Assembly: GCF_000479045.1 (NCBI RefSeq)
Contig: NZ_KI518180.1
Span: 1-64,000, forward strand
From: Cetobacterium somerae ATCC BAA-474
GTDB taxonomy: Bacteria; Fusobacteriota; Fusobacteriia; Fusobacteriales; Fusobacteriaceae
DNA: 64,000 nucleotides
Direction: 5' to 3'
Part shown: in pieces, positions 8,051 to 16,631 of the stretch
Layout of the letters: each line of letters begins with the position of its first letter
Numbering within the stretch: position 1 is the stretch's first letter
Translations under genes and position numbers: made by a program
The notes under the pieces: model-generated
Told to the model about the DNA's origin: nothing
Databases searched by the model: none
Seen by the model: only the letters and a program-made list of their open reading frames with translations

Positions 8051-9655
8051 ATGAAATTCAATCCAACAATATATCCATACAATTCACGAAGAAATGTACA
8101 ATATGCTAAAAATGGAGTTGTTGCCACAGGGTCACCTTTAGCAGCTCAAGCGGGATTAGATATAATGAAACAGGGAGGAAATGCAATAGATGCAGCAATT
8201 GCAACAGCGGCAGCACTAACAGTTGTAGAACCATCTGGTTGTGGAATAGGAGGAGATGCCTTTGCAATTATTAGTATAAAAGATGAAATATATGGATTAA
8301 ATTCTAGTGGAACATCACCAGCTTCTATATCAGCTACAGAACTTTTAAATAAAGGTTTTAAAGAGATGCCAAAATTTGGATTAACTCCAGTAAATGTTCC
8401 AGGAATTCCAAAAGCATGGGCAGAATTAAGTAAAAGATTTGGAAGATTACCGCTGGAAAAAGTATTGCAACCAGCTATTGATTTAGCAGAAAATGGATAC
8501 TCTTTGCCAGTAAATGTTGGTAAACTTTGGAAAAGAGCCTATAATTTATACAAACAAGAAAAAGGAGAGGAGTTTAAACACTGGTTTGAAACATTTACTC
8601 CAGATGATAAAATTCCAGAAATTGGAGATATTATATATCTAAAAGACCATGCAAAAACATTAAGAAAATTAGGTGAAACTAATTGTGAGGATTTTTATAA
8701 GGGAGAGATTGCTGAAAAAATAGATGCTTTTTCTAAAAAATATGGTGGATATATAAGAAAAGAGGACTTAGAAGGATATGAAGCTGAATGGGTAAAACCA
8801 ATTTCTGTAAACTACAAAGGTTATGATGTATATGAGATTCCTCCTAATGGCCATGGAATTTCAGCTTTAATGGCACTTAATATTTTAAATAATTTTCAAT
8901 TGAAAGAAAGAGAAAATTCAGATAGCTATCATAAATTAATTGAAAGTATGAAGTTAGCTTTTGTAGATACTCAAAAATATGTAGCAGATCCTAAGCATAT
9001 GAAAGTAACAATAGAGGAACTATTATCTAAAGATTATGCCAAAAAAAGGGCGAGTTTAATTGGCGAGATGGCTATTATGCCAGAAGTAGGAGATCCGAAA
9101 TCTGGAGGAACAGTTTACTTAGCTGCAGCTGATACAGAGGGAAATATGATATCTTATATTCAGAGTAATTATATGGGATTTGGATCTGGAATAGTTATTC
9201 CAGGAACAGGAATATCTTTACAAAATAGAGGAAACAATTTTAATTTAGATTTAGAAAGTCCAAATTGTTTAGGACCGAACAAAAGACCATATCATACAAT
9301 AATACCAGGGTTTTTAGCAAAAGATGGAAAATCTGTAGGACCGTTTGGTGTAATGGGTGGATTTATGCAACCACAAGGACATATTCAAATGGTAACAAAT
9401 ACAATAGATTTTATGCTAAATCCACAAGCTGCATTGGATGCTCCAAGATGGCAGTGGGTTGGAGGAAAAACTATAGAGTTAGAAGCAGCAGTTCCAAATC
9501 ATATAGCTTTAGAATTGTCAGCTAAAGGTCATGATATAAAAGTAGTACACGACAGTTTAATGTTTGGAAGAGGACAAATAATTTGGTTACTGGAAAATGG
9601 GGCTCTTTGTGCAGGGACTGAACCTAGAACAGATGGAACTATAGCGTTGTGGTAA
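8051..9655 (+). CDS. gamma-glutamyltransferase-family hydrolase, leaderless (YwrD-like)
   Basis: This 534-residue Ntn-hydrolase of the gamma-glutamyltransferase superfamily lacks a signal peptide. The N-terminal GGNAIDAA block and GIGGDAF motif are typical. The autoprocessing threonine is T354 in SGGTVYL, followed by the small-subunit motifs for nucleophile activation and ending in DGTIALW. This variant motif (GGT rather than TTHYS) is that of cytoplasmic YwrD-type or oxamate-hydrolase-like members. It is cotranscribed with a peptide-binding lipoprotein, so hydrolysis of an imported gamma-glutamyl compound is plausible. Classical transpeptidase activity should not be assumed. Confidence 0.85.
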   Translation: MKFNPTIYPYNSRRNVQYAKNGVVATGSPLAAQAGLDIMKQGGNAIDAAIATAAALTVVEPSGCGIGGDAFAIISIKDEIYGLNSSGTSPASISATELLNKGFKEMPKFGLTPVNVPGIPKAWAELSKRFGRLPLEKVLQPAIDLAENGYSLPVNVGKLWKRAYNLYKQEKGEEFKHWFETFTPDDKIPEIGDIIYLKDHAKTLRKLGETNCEDFYKGEIAEKIDAFSKKYGGYIRKEDLEGYEAEWVKPISVNYKGYDVYEIPPNGHGISALMALNILNNFQLKERENSDSYHKLIESMKLAFVDTQKYVADPKHMKVTIEELLSKDYAKKRASLIGEMAIMPEVGDPKSGGTVYLAAADTEGNMISYIQSNYMGFGSGIVIPGTGISLQNRGNNFNLDLESPNCLGPNKRPYHTIIPGFLAKDGKSVGPFGVMGGFMQPQGHIQMVTNTIDFMLNPQAALDAPRWQWVGGKTIELEAAVPNHIALELSAKGHDIKVVHDSLMFGRGQIIWLLENGALCAGTEPRTDGTIALW

Positions 9656-9658
9656 TTG

Positions 9659-10195
9659 ATGAAATTTTACTATGAATTATTTATGTTATTTTTTAAAATA
9701 GGAATGTTTGTAATAGGTGGAGGCTATGCAATGATTCCATTTATAAAAGCAGAGGTAGTAGAAAATAAAAAATGGTTAACAGAGGATGAATTCTTAGATG
9801 CTTTAGCAGTTAGTCAATCTGCTCCAGGAATATTAGCAGTAAATGTATCAGTTTATGTAGGAAAGCGATTAAGGGGAGTTAAAGGAATAGTTGCAGCATC
9901 TTTAGGGGCTGTTTTACCATCTTTTCTAATAATACTAATAATTGCTATATTTTTTAAGAACTTTCAAGATAATCCATATGTCATAGCAGCTTTTAAAGGA
10001 ATAAAGCCCGCTGTAATAGCTTTAATTTTAACACCTGCTTTATCTTTGGCTAAAAAAGCTGGAATTACTTATAAGAATGTAATAATACCAATAGCTATAG
10101 CAACATTAATAGCTCTTTTCAATATATCCCCAATTATATTTATACTTTTAGGAATTTTTGGTGGAAATCTATATTATAGAGGAGAGAGAAAATGA
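9659..10195 (+). CDS. ChrA-type chromate transporter, first half-size subunit
   Basis: This protein is about 178 residues and consists of a single CHR domain, with the opening motif FFKIGMFVIGGGYAM and the SQSAPGILAVN motif. Half-size CHR proteins work as pairs, and here the partner starts within this gene's stop codon. The reading frame opens with TTG at 9656 followed by ATG 9659; I prefer the ATG. The ribosome site is weak, so translation is probably coupled to the preceding hydrolase. These transporters export chromate in some bacteria, but many family members have unknown anionic substrates. Confidence 0.82.
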   Translation: MKFYYELFMLFFKIGMFVIGGGYAMIPFIKAEVVENKKWLTEDEFLDALAVSQSAPGILAVNVSVYVGKRLRGVKGIVAASLGAVLPSFLIILIIAIFFKNFQDNPYVIAAFKGIKPAVIALILTPALSLAKKAGITYKNVIIPIAIATLIALFNISPIIFILLGIFGGNLYYRGERK

Positions 10196-10722
10196 TATAT
10201 ATAAATCTATTTGTTACATTTTTTAAAATAGGATTATTTAGTTTTGGTGGAGGCTATGCAATGCTATCGATGATATCTCAAGAGGTAGTTCTAAGGCACA
10301 AGTGGTTAACTATGGGTGAATTTACAAATATAGTGGCGATTTCTCAAGTAACTCCAGGACCAATTGCAGTGAATTCAGCTACATATATAGGGTATAAAGC
10401 TAGTGGTAATACCATCTTAGGTTCTGTTATGGCTACTTCAGGTGTTGTTTTACCATCAATAATTATAATGTTCATATTGATAAAGTTAATAGAAAAATAT
10501 AAACATTTAAAGTGGGTAGAAAATGCATTTAAAGGTTTAAGAATAGTTGTTGTAGGTTTGATATTAGGAGCAGCTTTTCTTTTAATGAATAGAGAAACTC
10601 TATATGGTTATAGTAGTTATATAATTTTATTAGTATCGCTAGTGGCAATTTTGAAATATAAAATAGGCCCAATCCCTATAGTTATCATATCAGGAATAGT
10701 GGGAGCAACGTTGCTGAAATAA
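10192..10722 (+). CDS. ChrA-type chromate transporter, second half-size subunit
   Basis: This 176-residue protein is the second CHR domain of the pair, with FFKIGLFSFGGGYAM and the SQVTPGPIAVNSATY motif that is the stronger CHR signature. Its ATG overlaps the previous stop by 4 bp (ATGA). The two halves would form one transporter with opposite membrane topology. A terminator hairpin follows at 10731-10757, closing the unit that began at 6526. Confidence 0.85.
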   Translation: MIYINLFVTFFKIGLFSFGGGYAMLSMISQEVVLRHKWLTMGEFTNIVAISQVTPGPIAVNSATYIGYKASGNTILGSVMATSGVVLPSIIIMFILIKLIEKYKHLKWVENAFKGLRIVVVGLILGAAFLLMNRETLYGYSSYIILLVSLVAILKYKIGPIPIVIISGIVGATLLK

Positions 10723-10730
10723 ATCCATAA

Positions 10731-10757
10731 AAAACTGTAGAGAAATCTGCAGTTTTT
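10731..10757 (+). terminator. intrinsic terminator after the chromate transporter pair
   Basis: The stem CTGTAGA pairs with TCTGCAG (one G-U), the loop is GAAA, and A4 and T6 flanks extend it. It belongs to the same sequence family as the terminators at 36347 and 37129. Confidence 0.8.
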
Positions 10758-10829
10758 TGTTTATGGAAATTAAAATGTTCGAGTAATAAAAAAAATGATA
10801 TAATAAGGCATACTAAGTGGGGTGGGTAT

Positions 10830-12137
10830 GTGGAGATTAAATTAGAAGAGAAAAAAATAAAATTAGTTTTAATAATACTTTTTTTGGGAATGATATTACC
10901 AATTTTTTTAACACATCAAAATTTTAAAATTTATGATTCTATAACCAAAGCATTGGAGTTATGGGATAAAGAACACCTTTTAATAGGGATGTTAAAGTTA
11001 GTTATTATGAATACTTTAAGATCAATACCAATGTACATAGCAATTTTTTTACTTTTTGATTCAATAGAGATAATAAAAAATGGTAGAAAAAGGAATTTTG
11101 AAAAGGTGTTATTGATACTGCCAATAATTCCAATTGCTTATAGCTTAATTAAAATTTTCTATGATATTCAACTTCCTGTTGGGAAAACAAGTATTTTAGG
11201 GGTATTATGGTTTTGTTATTATGTAAAATTTGATTTGAAAAATATAACGTATGTAGAAAAATATCTAGTTTTTTTATCTTTTATTGTGGGATTACAATGG
11301 TTAGATGTAAGTAGATTTTTTAATTTTTTAGGTGTTGGAGAGATTACATCAGATTTAAATAAAGCCATAATTTTTATGGAAGCAGACGTAATTGTAACGT
11401 TAATTTGCATTAGCTTTTTTAGTTTTTTCACTCTGTTTTCAATTTTATTACTACATTTTTTTAAAGGACAAGAGGAAAGAATAGCAAGATCTAGATCAGA
11501 GATGGAAAATAGACACTTAAAAGAAGTTCAACTATTGGTTCATGATTTGAAAACACCAATTTTTTCAGTGGGAGCTCTATTAGAAACTCTTACTCTTCAA
11601 GAGGAGGATGAGAGAAAAAAACTTTACCTAAAAAAGATGGAAGATTCAATAGAAAAAACAAATGTTATGATTAGTGAAATATTATCTGTAAAATCTGAGA
11701 AGCCAATAGTAATTGAAGAGATGATGAGATTTATTTTTTCTTTTTTATCAGTTCATAAAAATATCGAGGGAATAACCTATAAAAGTTATTTAAAAAAAGA
11801 TTATAAGCTAAAAGGAAATAGAATTTTACTATCGAGGGTAATAATAAATCTTATTGTTAATTCTTGGGAAGCTAATTCATCAGTTGTAAATATAATGGTT
11901 AAAGATTATAAAAAGAGATTAATTATTCAAATTGATGATTGTGGTGATGGAATTGATATTGATAATATAAATGAGTTAATAAAAGAGGGAGTATCCACAA
12001 AAAACTCATCGGGTAAAGGACTGTCTTTTGTTGTAAAAACTATAAAAGAAATGGAAGGGAAAATATATTTTGTAAAAAAAATAAAAAATGGAACAAAAAT
12101 TTATATCATTCTAAAGGGGGATGAATATGGGGAATAA
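10830..12137 (+). CDS. membrane sensor histidine kinase
   Basis: This 435-residue kinase has about six membrane segments in residues 10-210, a dimerisation helix with the phosphoacceptor H238 in VHDLKTP, and an ATPase domain with DDCGDGID and the GKGLSF lid motif. The start is GTG at 10830 after GGGGTGGG; the ATG two bases earlier is out of frame and hits a stop after five codons. Its last 17 bases overlap the response regulator gene. The sensing part is entirely membrane-embedded, so the signal cannot be read. The gamma-glutamyltransferase/pgs cluster follows and is the likely target (inference). Confidence 0.88.
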   Translation: MEIKLEEKKIKLVLIILFLGMILPIFLTHQNFKIYDSITKALELWDKEHLLIGMLKLVIMNTLRSIPMYIAIFLLFDSIEIIKNGRKRNFEKVLLILPIIPIAYSLIKIFYDIQLPVGKTSILGVLWFCYYVKFDLKNITYVEKYLVFLSFIVGLQWLDVSRFFNFLGVGEITSDLNKAIIFMEADVIVTLICISFFSFFTLFSILLLHFFKGQEERIARSRSEMENRHLKEVQLLVHDLKTPIFSVGALLETLTLQEEDERKKLYLKKMEDSIEKTNVMISEILSVKSEKPIVIEEMMRFIFSFLSVHKNIEGITYKSYLKKDYKLKGNRILLSRVIINLIVNSWEANSSVVNIMVKDYKKRLIIQIDDCGDGIDIDNINELIKEGVSTKNSSGKGLSFVVKTIKEMEGKIYFVKKIKNGTKIYIILKGDEYGE

Positions 12138-12732
12138 TATGTTAATTATAGATGATTCAGAGGAGATATGTTTTGCAATATCTGAATTTTTTATATATAA
12201 GGGATGGAGTGTAGAGACTGCTAATAGCGTAGAAAAATCTTTAGAGATATTAAAAAATAGAAAGTTTGATATAATTTTAATAGATTATAATATGCCGTAT
12301 ATTAATGGAGCTGTTGGTGTAAAATTGATAAGGGCATTGGATAAAGACGTATCAATAATCGCTTTAACAGTGGAAGGGGAGGAGATTGTAGCAGAAAGTT
12401 TTTTTGAAGCAGGTGCGAATGATTTTGCTATTAAACCAATAAAAATGCTTGATCTTTTTTCAAGAGTGAATGTTCATTTGAATAATAAAAAGCGTTTAAA
12501 AGATGAAGAGATTCTCCCTAAAGGAATAGATAAAAATACTCTTAATATAGTTTTGGGGTGCTTAAGTAATAAAAAGGAGTATATAGATGTGGATGAAATA
12601 TCTAATTTAACGGGAGTTGCCACAAAAACAGTAAACAGATATATGAACTACCTTTTAGATGAGGAGAAGGTTATTTTAAATAATATTTATGGAAAAATTG
12701 GAAGACCTAAAAAAGAGTATAAACTAAAATAG
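12121..12732 (+). CDS. response regulator with CitT/DpiA-like DNA-binding tail
   Basis: The 203-residue protein has a receiver domain with acidic pair D11-D12, phosphoacceptor D55 in ILIDYNMP and K105. A linker leads to a C-terminal helix-turn-helix (about residues 135-200) ending in GRPKKEYKLK. The GRPxxxY ending is typical of the CitB/DpiA/MalR group, which usually controls transport and use of carboxylates. The AAGGGGG ribosome site is within the kinase gene. It is the obvious partner of the adjacent kinase. Sensing glutamate or a polymer fragment would fit the neighbours but is not shown. Confidence 0.87.
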   Translation: MNMGNNMLIIDDSEEICFAISEFFIYKGWSVETANSVEKSLEILKNRKFDIILIDYNMPYINGAVGVKLIRALDKDVSIIALTVEGEEIVAESFFEAGANDFAIKPIKMLDLFSRVNVHLNNKKRLKDEEILPKGIDKNTLNIVLGCLSNKKEYIDVDEISNLTGVATKTVNRYMNYLLDEEKVILNNIYGKIGRPKKEYKLK

Positions 12733-12739
12733 AGATTTA

Positions 12740-12782
12740 AACCCGAATTGTTGCAGTTAGTAACAAAGAGGGTTTATTTTTT
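12740..12782 (+). terminator. intrinsic terminator after the two-component genes
   Basis: AAACCC (12740-12745) pairs with GGGTTT (12771-12776), with an inner TTGTT/AACAA stem and a following T-run. Confidence 0.75.
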
Positions 12783-12822
12783 TGTGAGAACAAAGAGAAA
12801 AAAGAGAAAAATGGGTCTTTTA

Positions 12823-12851
12823 TTTACATTGGAATTTTCATAAGGTATAAA
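12823..12851 (+). promoter_or_regulatory. promoter of the gamma-glutamyl polymer cluster
   Basis: TTTACA (12823-12828), a 17-bp spacer and TATAAA (12846-12851) form a good sigma-70 type promoter 27 bp before the secreted gamma-glutamyltransferase gene. It follows a terminator, so the cluster has its own promoter and is not just readthrough from the kinase genes. Confidence 0.65.
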
Positions 12852-12877
12852 TGATAGAAATGAAAGGGGAGTGAGTT

Positions 12878-14581
12878 ATGAAAAAAAGATATTTATTAGG
12901 AGCAGTGGCAGTAACATTTTTTTCTTTTAGCAGTTTAAAAGCTGATTTTAAACCATTTGATGAGAACGGGAATATGATTAGAACTGGTAGAGGAGCAGAG
13001 GGGAAAGTTGGAATAGTTTCTACAAGTAAGTATGAGGCTAGTAAAATTGGAATGGATGTTTTAAAAAAGGGAGGAAATGCAATTGATGCAGCAGTAGCAG
13101 CAGGGTTTGCTTTAGGTGTTGCAGAACCAAATTCATCTGGATTAGGTGGAGGTGGATTTATGTTAATAAGAATTGCTAAAACTGGAGAAACAGTATTTAT
13201 TGATTTTAGAGAGAGAGCACCGAAAAATTCAGCACCAAAAATGTGGGTACTGGATAAAGATGGAAAAGTAGTGGATAATGAAAAAGTTGAAGGTGGAAAA
13301 GCAGCTGGAGTTCCAGGAGAGGTAGCAGGATTATTGTATGCTTTAGAAAAATATGGAACTATGTCAAGAGAGGATGTAATCAGACCAGCAGCAGATTTAG
13401 CAAAAAATGGTTTTGTTGTAACACCAACACTATCAGGAGATATGAAAAATAAATATGATTTAATGGTTAAATATCCTGAGTTTGGAAAAACTTTTTTAAC
13501 GGCAGATGGGTTTCCTTATGAAACTGGGGATACTTTTAAAAATGAAGATATGGCTAAAACACTTGATTTAATAATAAAAAATGGTAAGGATGGATTCTAT
13601 AAAGGTGAAGTAGCTGAATCTATTGTTGGAACTTTAAATAAGTATGGTGGAGTATTCACAATGGAAGATTTAGCAAATTATGAACCAAGAATTAGAAAAC
13701 CTGTGGTAGGAAACTATAGAGGGTATGAGGTTATATCATCACCAGCTCCAAGTTCAGGAGGAGCAGTAGTTGTACAAATATTAAATATTTTAGAAAACTT
13801 TAACGTTGGAGATATGGAAGTAAACTCTCCAGAGTATTTACACCTTTTCTCTGAAGCATTTAAGTTATCTTATGCTGATAGAGCAAAATACATGGGAGAT
13901 ACAGATTATACTCCAGTACCTTTAAAGGGGTTAACATCTAAAAAATATGCAAAAGATTTATCACAAAAAATTGATATGTCTAAATCACAAGAAAGTATTG
14001 CTCATGATCCGTGGCAATATGAGTCAGATGATACAACTCACTATTCGATAGCAGATAAAGAAGGGAATATGGTTTCAGTAACTAAAACTGTAAATGGAAT
14101 TTTCGGAAACGGAGTAGTGGCAGATGGATATGGATTTGTTTTAAATAATGAGATGGATGATTTTGTTACAGGAGAGGGACATCCAAACTCAGTGGCTCCA
14201 GGAAAAACTCCTTTAAGTTCAATGTCACCAACAATTGTACTGAAAAATGGAGAGCCATTCATGGTATTGGGATCACCAGGGGCTACAAAAATTATAAGTA
14301 CAGTATCTCAGGTAATAAGCAAAGTTGTAGATCACGATATGGGAATGCAAGAGGCTATTGATGCTCCAAGAATGTTTGATAATACATCTAATAAAATAAA
14401 TGTTGAAACGAGAATTACTCCTGAAACTGTAGATAAATTAAAGGTTTTAGGGCATGAAGTAAATGAAACATCAGAATGGGATAGAGGAATGGGATCAGTT
14501 CAAGGAGTTCTATATAAAAAAGATGGAACATTAGAGGGTGGAGCAGATCCAAGAAGAGATGGAAAAGCTGTAGGTATTTAA
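12878..14581 (+). CDS. ggt: secreted gamma-glutamyltransferase
   Basis: This 567-residue protein has a signal peptide (cleavage after SLKA, about residue 22). The full GGT signature set is present: GGNAIDAAVA, the FRERAP substrate-binding block, and the autocatalytic TTHYS motif with nucleophile T386, followed by GNMVSVT. Cleavage there yields the large and small subunits. It acts in the periplasm on gamma-glutamyl bonds. Being first in a unit with pgsB, pgsC and pgsW suggests a CapD/PgdS-like role in trimming poly-gamma-glutamate rather than only glutathione breakdown; that role is inferred. The start follows GAAAGGGGAGTG. Confidence 0.92.
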   Translation: MKKRYLLGAVAVTFFSFSSLKADFKPFDENGNMIRTGRGAEGKVGIVSTSKYEASKIGMDVLKKGGNAIDAAVAAGFALGVAEPNSSGLGGGGFMLIRIAKTGETVFIDFRERAPKNSAPKMWVLDKDGKVVDNEKVEGGKAAGVPGEVAGLLYALEKYGTMSREDVIRPAADLAKNGFVVTPTLSGDMKNKYDLMVKYPEFGKTFLTADGFPYETGDTFKNEDMAKTLDLIIKNGKDGFYKGEVAESIVGTLNKYGGVFTMEDLANYEPRIRKPVVGNYRGYEVISSPAPSSGGAVVVQILNILENFNVGDMEVNSPEYLHLFSEAFKLSYADRAKYMGDTDYTPVPLKGLTSKKYAKDLSQKIDMSKSQESIAHDPWQYESDDTTHYSIADKEGNMVSVTKTVNGIFGNGVVADGYGFVLNNEMDDFVTGEGHPNSVAPGKTPLSSMSPTIVLKNGEPFMVLGSPGATKIISTVSQVISKVVDHDMGMQEAIDAPRMFDNTSNKINVETRITPETVDKLKVLGHEVNETSEWDRGMGSVQGVLYKKDGTLEGGADPRRDGKAVGI

Positions 14582-14596
14582 AAGAGGAGGATATAT

Positions 14597-15127
14597 ATGA
14601 AAAAATTTTTTACAACAATGTTATTTTTTATTTTAGGAGTACTAGCTTTTGGAGAAAAATTTGAAAAACCTGTGTTATTAACTTCAGTAGGGCAAAGTGC
14701 TGATGTACAAATGGTAAGTGTGTTATTAAAAAAAGCTGGAGTTGAAGCAACTTTAGATAAAAATATCACTGGGGATAAGTTGGGAGCAGATAAGACAGTT
14801 GTAATAGCAATTGGAGGAAGCTCAAAAGGACTTGGAGCAGCTGGAATAAAAGTAGAAGATGAGTTAGCTAGAACTGAGCAACTACTAAAGGCTGCTAAAG
14901 ATAAAGGAATAAAAATAGTTGGATTACATGTTGGTGGAGAGCAAAGAAGAGGAGAGTTATCTGATAAATTTGTAAACGCAACTGTTGGAGAGTGTGATTA
15001 TTTAATCGTAGTTGAAGATGGAAATAAAGATCAACTATTTACAAAAGTAGCTGAAGAAAAGAAAATACCTTTAGTTCTTGTTCCTAAAATAAGTGGAGCA
15101 GTAGAGCCTCTAAAAGAGATTTTTTAA
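14597..15127 (+). CDS. exported DUF6305-like protein
   Basis: This 176-residue protein has a signal peptide (MKKFF..., cleavage after LAFG). The mature part alternates strands and helices like a Rossmann-type fold, with a hydrophobic strand then TSVGQSADVQMV, a GGSSKGLGAAG loop and GLHVGGEQRRGE. I believe it corresponds to the DUF6305 family, whose function is unknown. It lies 15 bp after ggt and ahead of a DctM-like permease, so it may be a periplasmic ligand- or polymer-binding partner. No catalytic residues stand out. Confidence 0.75.
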   Translation: MKKFFTTMLFFILGVLAFGEKFEKPVLLTSVGQSADVQMVSVLLKKAGVEATLDKNITGDKLGADKTVVIAIGGSSKGLGAAGIKVEDELARTEQLLKAAKDKGIKIVGLHVGGEQRRGELSDKFVNATVGECDYLIVVEDGNKDQLFTKVAEEKKIPLVLVPKISGAVEPLKEIF

Positions 15128-15138
15128 TAAGTAGATAG

Positions 15139-15168
15139 AAGAGCTGCTAAAAATTTTTAGCAGCTCTT
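15139..15168 (+). promoter_or_regulatory. perfect hairpin inside the polymer cluster
   Basis: Bases 15139-15168 form a perfect 30-nt palindrome (AAGAGCTGCTAAAAA and its complement) between the DUF6305-like gene and the permease. No T-run follows, so it is a poor terminator. It could protect the upstream mRNA's 3' end or lower downstream expression. Confidence 0.6.
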
Positions 15169-15185
15169 ATTCAAAGGAGGAAAAA

Positions 15186-16457
15186 GTGTCGCAAGAATTG
15201 ATAATATTTTTAGGAATGATAATAGTTTTTACATTTTCATGTTTTAAACTGAAGTTACCTGTGAGTATAGCTATGGTTTTGTCAGCTGTAACAGGAACTT
15301 TAATGAGTGGTAATGGAATCCATGTGAGACACTTAGTTGAAGGGATGTTTGGATATATTGATACTATTCTTGTAATAGCAACAGCTATGATTTTTATGAA
15401 AACTATTCAAGAGATTGGAACATTGAATGCTTTAAGTGCATCGATATTAAAAAAGTTTCATTCAACACCATGGGTTCTACTAATTTTTTTAATGATTGTT
15501 AGTATGTTTCCAGGAATGATAACAGGATCTTCAACGGCAGCAGTATTAACAGCAGGAAGCATAGTAGCTCCAATACTTATGTTAGTGGGAATACCAATTG
15601 TTGAAACTGCAACAATTATTGCAATAGGTGGAATACTAGGAATGATTGCACCTCCTGTAAATGTACCAGCAATGATAATTGGTGGAGGAATAGATATGCC
15701 TTATGTTGGATTTACAATTCCTCTTCTTTTACTAACAATTCCAGTAGCTATTTTTACGGTGCTTTACTTGGGATTAAAATATGTAAAAAAAATAAATTAT
15801 GATGAGATAAAATCTAAAATAAATCTAGAAGATATTGAAAAATATGGTTGGAAACTTTATTTACCAATAATCTTAGGTGTTGTTTTAATGGTTTTAGGAA
15901 AAGTTATGCCAACTATATTTAATTTAGGAATGCCTTTAATATTTTTAATAAGTGCTTTAGTTGGTTTATTTTGTGGTAAAAAAGTTAACTTTATAGCTGT
16001 TTCAAAAGAAGCGATAAAAGAAACATTGCCAGTTTTAGGAATTCTGATGGGAGTTGGAATGTTTATTCAAGTGATGACTCTTACTGGAGTTAGAGGATTT
16101 ATAGTTGTAAATAGTTTAAGTTTACCACCAGCAATGATCTATGTGGCTATGGCAATAACAATTCCATTATTTGGAGCTGTATCATCTTTTGGAGCTGCAT
16201 CAGTTTTAGGAGTACCATTCTTAATGGTATTTTTAGCACAAAACCAGATAATAACAGCATCATCAATCTCTTTTATAGCTGGATTAGGAGATTTAATGCC
16301 ACCAACAGCTCTAGCGGGAATATTTGCTGCTCAGGTAGTTGGATTAAAAGACTATTCATTAGTTTTAAAAAAATCAATCGTTCCAGCTTTGGTAATTATA
16401 GTTTACTCTATCCTGTTTATAGTTTTCTCTAAAGAGATAGCTTCGATAATATATTAG
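15186..16457 (+). CDS. TRAP transporter large permease-like protein (DctM family)
   Basis: The 423-residue protein has about 11-12 hydrophobic segments and the DctM-type motif GSSTAAVLTAGSI near one third of its length, followed by the APPVNVPA loop. DctM proteins import carboxylates using the sodium gradient with a periplasmic binding protein and a small DctQ subunit. Here neither standard partner is present. The DUF6305-like protein and the 47-residue membrane ORF sit in those positions. The start is GTG at 15186 after AAAGGAGG. Uptake of glutamate or oligo-gamma-glutamate is an inference from context. Confidence 0.75.
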   Translation: MSQELIIFLGMIIVFTFSCFKLKLPVSIAMVLSAVTGTLMSGNGIHVRHLVEGMFGYIDTILVIATAMIFMKTIQEIGTLNALSASILKKFHSTPWVLLIFLMIVSMFPGMITGSSTAAVLTAGSIVAPILMLVGIPIVETATIIAIGGILGMIAPPVNVPAMIIGGGIDMPYVGFTIPLLLLTIPVAIFTVLYLGLKYVKKINYDEIKSKINLEDIEKYGWKLYLPIILGVVLMVLGKVMPTIFNLGMPLIFLISALVGLFCGKKVNFIAVSKEAIKETLPVLGILMGVGMFIQVMTLTGVRGFIVVNSLSLPPAMIYVAMAITIPLFGAVSSFGAASVLGVPFLMVFLAQNQIITASSISFIAGLGDLMPPTALAGIFAAQVVGLKDYSLVLKKSIVPALVIIVYSILFIVFSKEIASIIY

Positions 16458-16472
16458 AGGAGAGTGATAAAA

Positions 16473-16616
16473 ATGATGTTTATTTATTTAGGAATAACGC
16501 TATATATATTAATTATGGTTGTATTAAATCTTTTTGAAGAGAAAAGATTTTTTAATCAGTTAAATGCGGCGTTAGTTATAATTCCTTTAATATTGAGATT
16601 ATTAATGATAAAATAA
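16473..16616 (+). CDS. small two-helix membrane protein
   Basis: This 47-residue ORF starts with ATG 16473 after AGAGGAGAGTG and ends 15 bp before the next gene. Two hydrophobic segments (about residues 2-20 and 33-46) flank a charged turn, FEEKRFFNQ. Position right after a DctM-like permease suggests a reduced DctQ-like partner or an assembly factor. I do not recognise the family. Confidence 0.6.
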   Translation: MMFIYLGITLYILIMVVLNLFEEKRFFNQLNAALVIIPLILRLLMIK

Positions 16617-16631
16617 AGAGGAGATTGTTGT

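Noticed and set aside
9265-9525. 86-codon open frame inside the leaderless gamma-glutamyltransferase-like gene
   Set aside because: Shadow frame within a conserved domain; no ribosome site.
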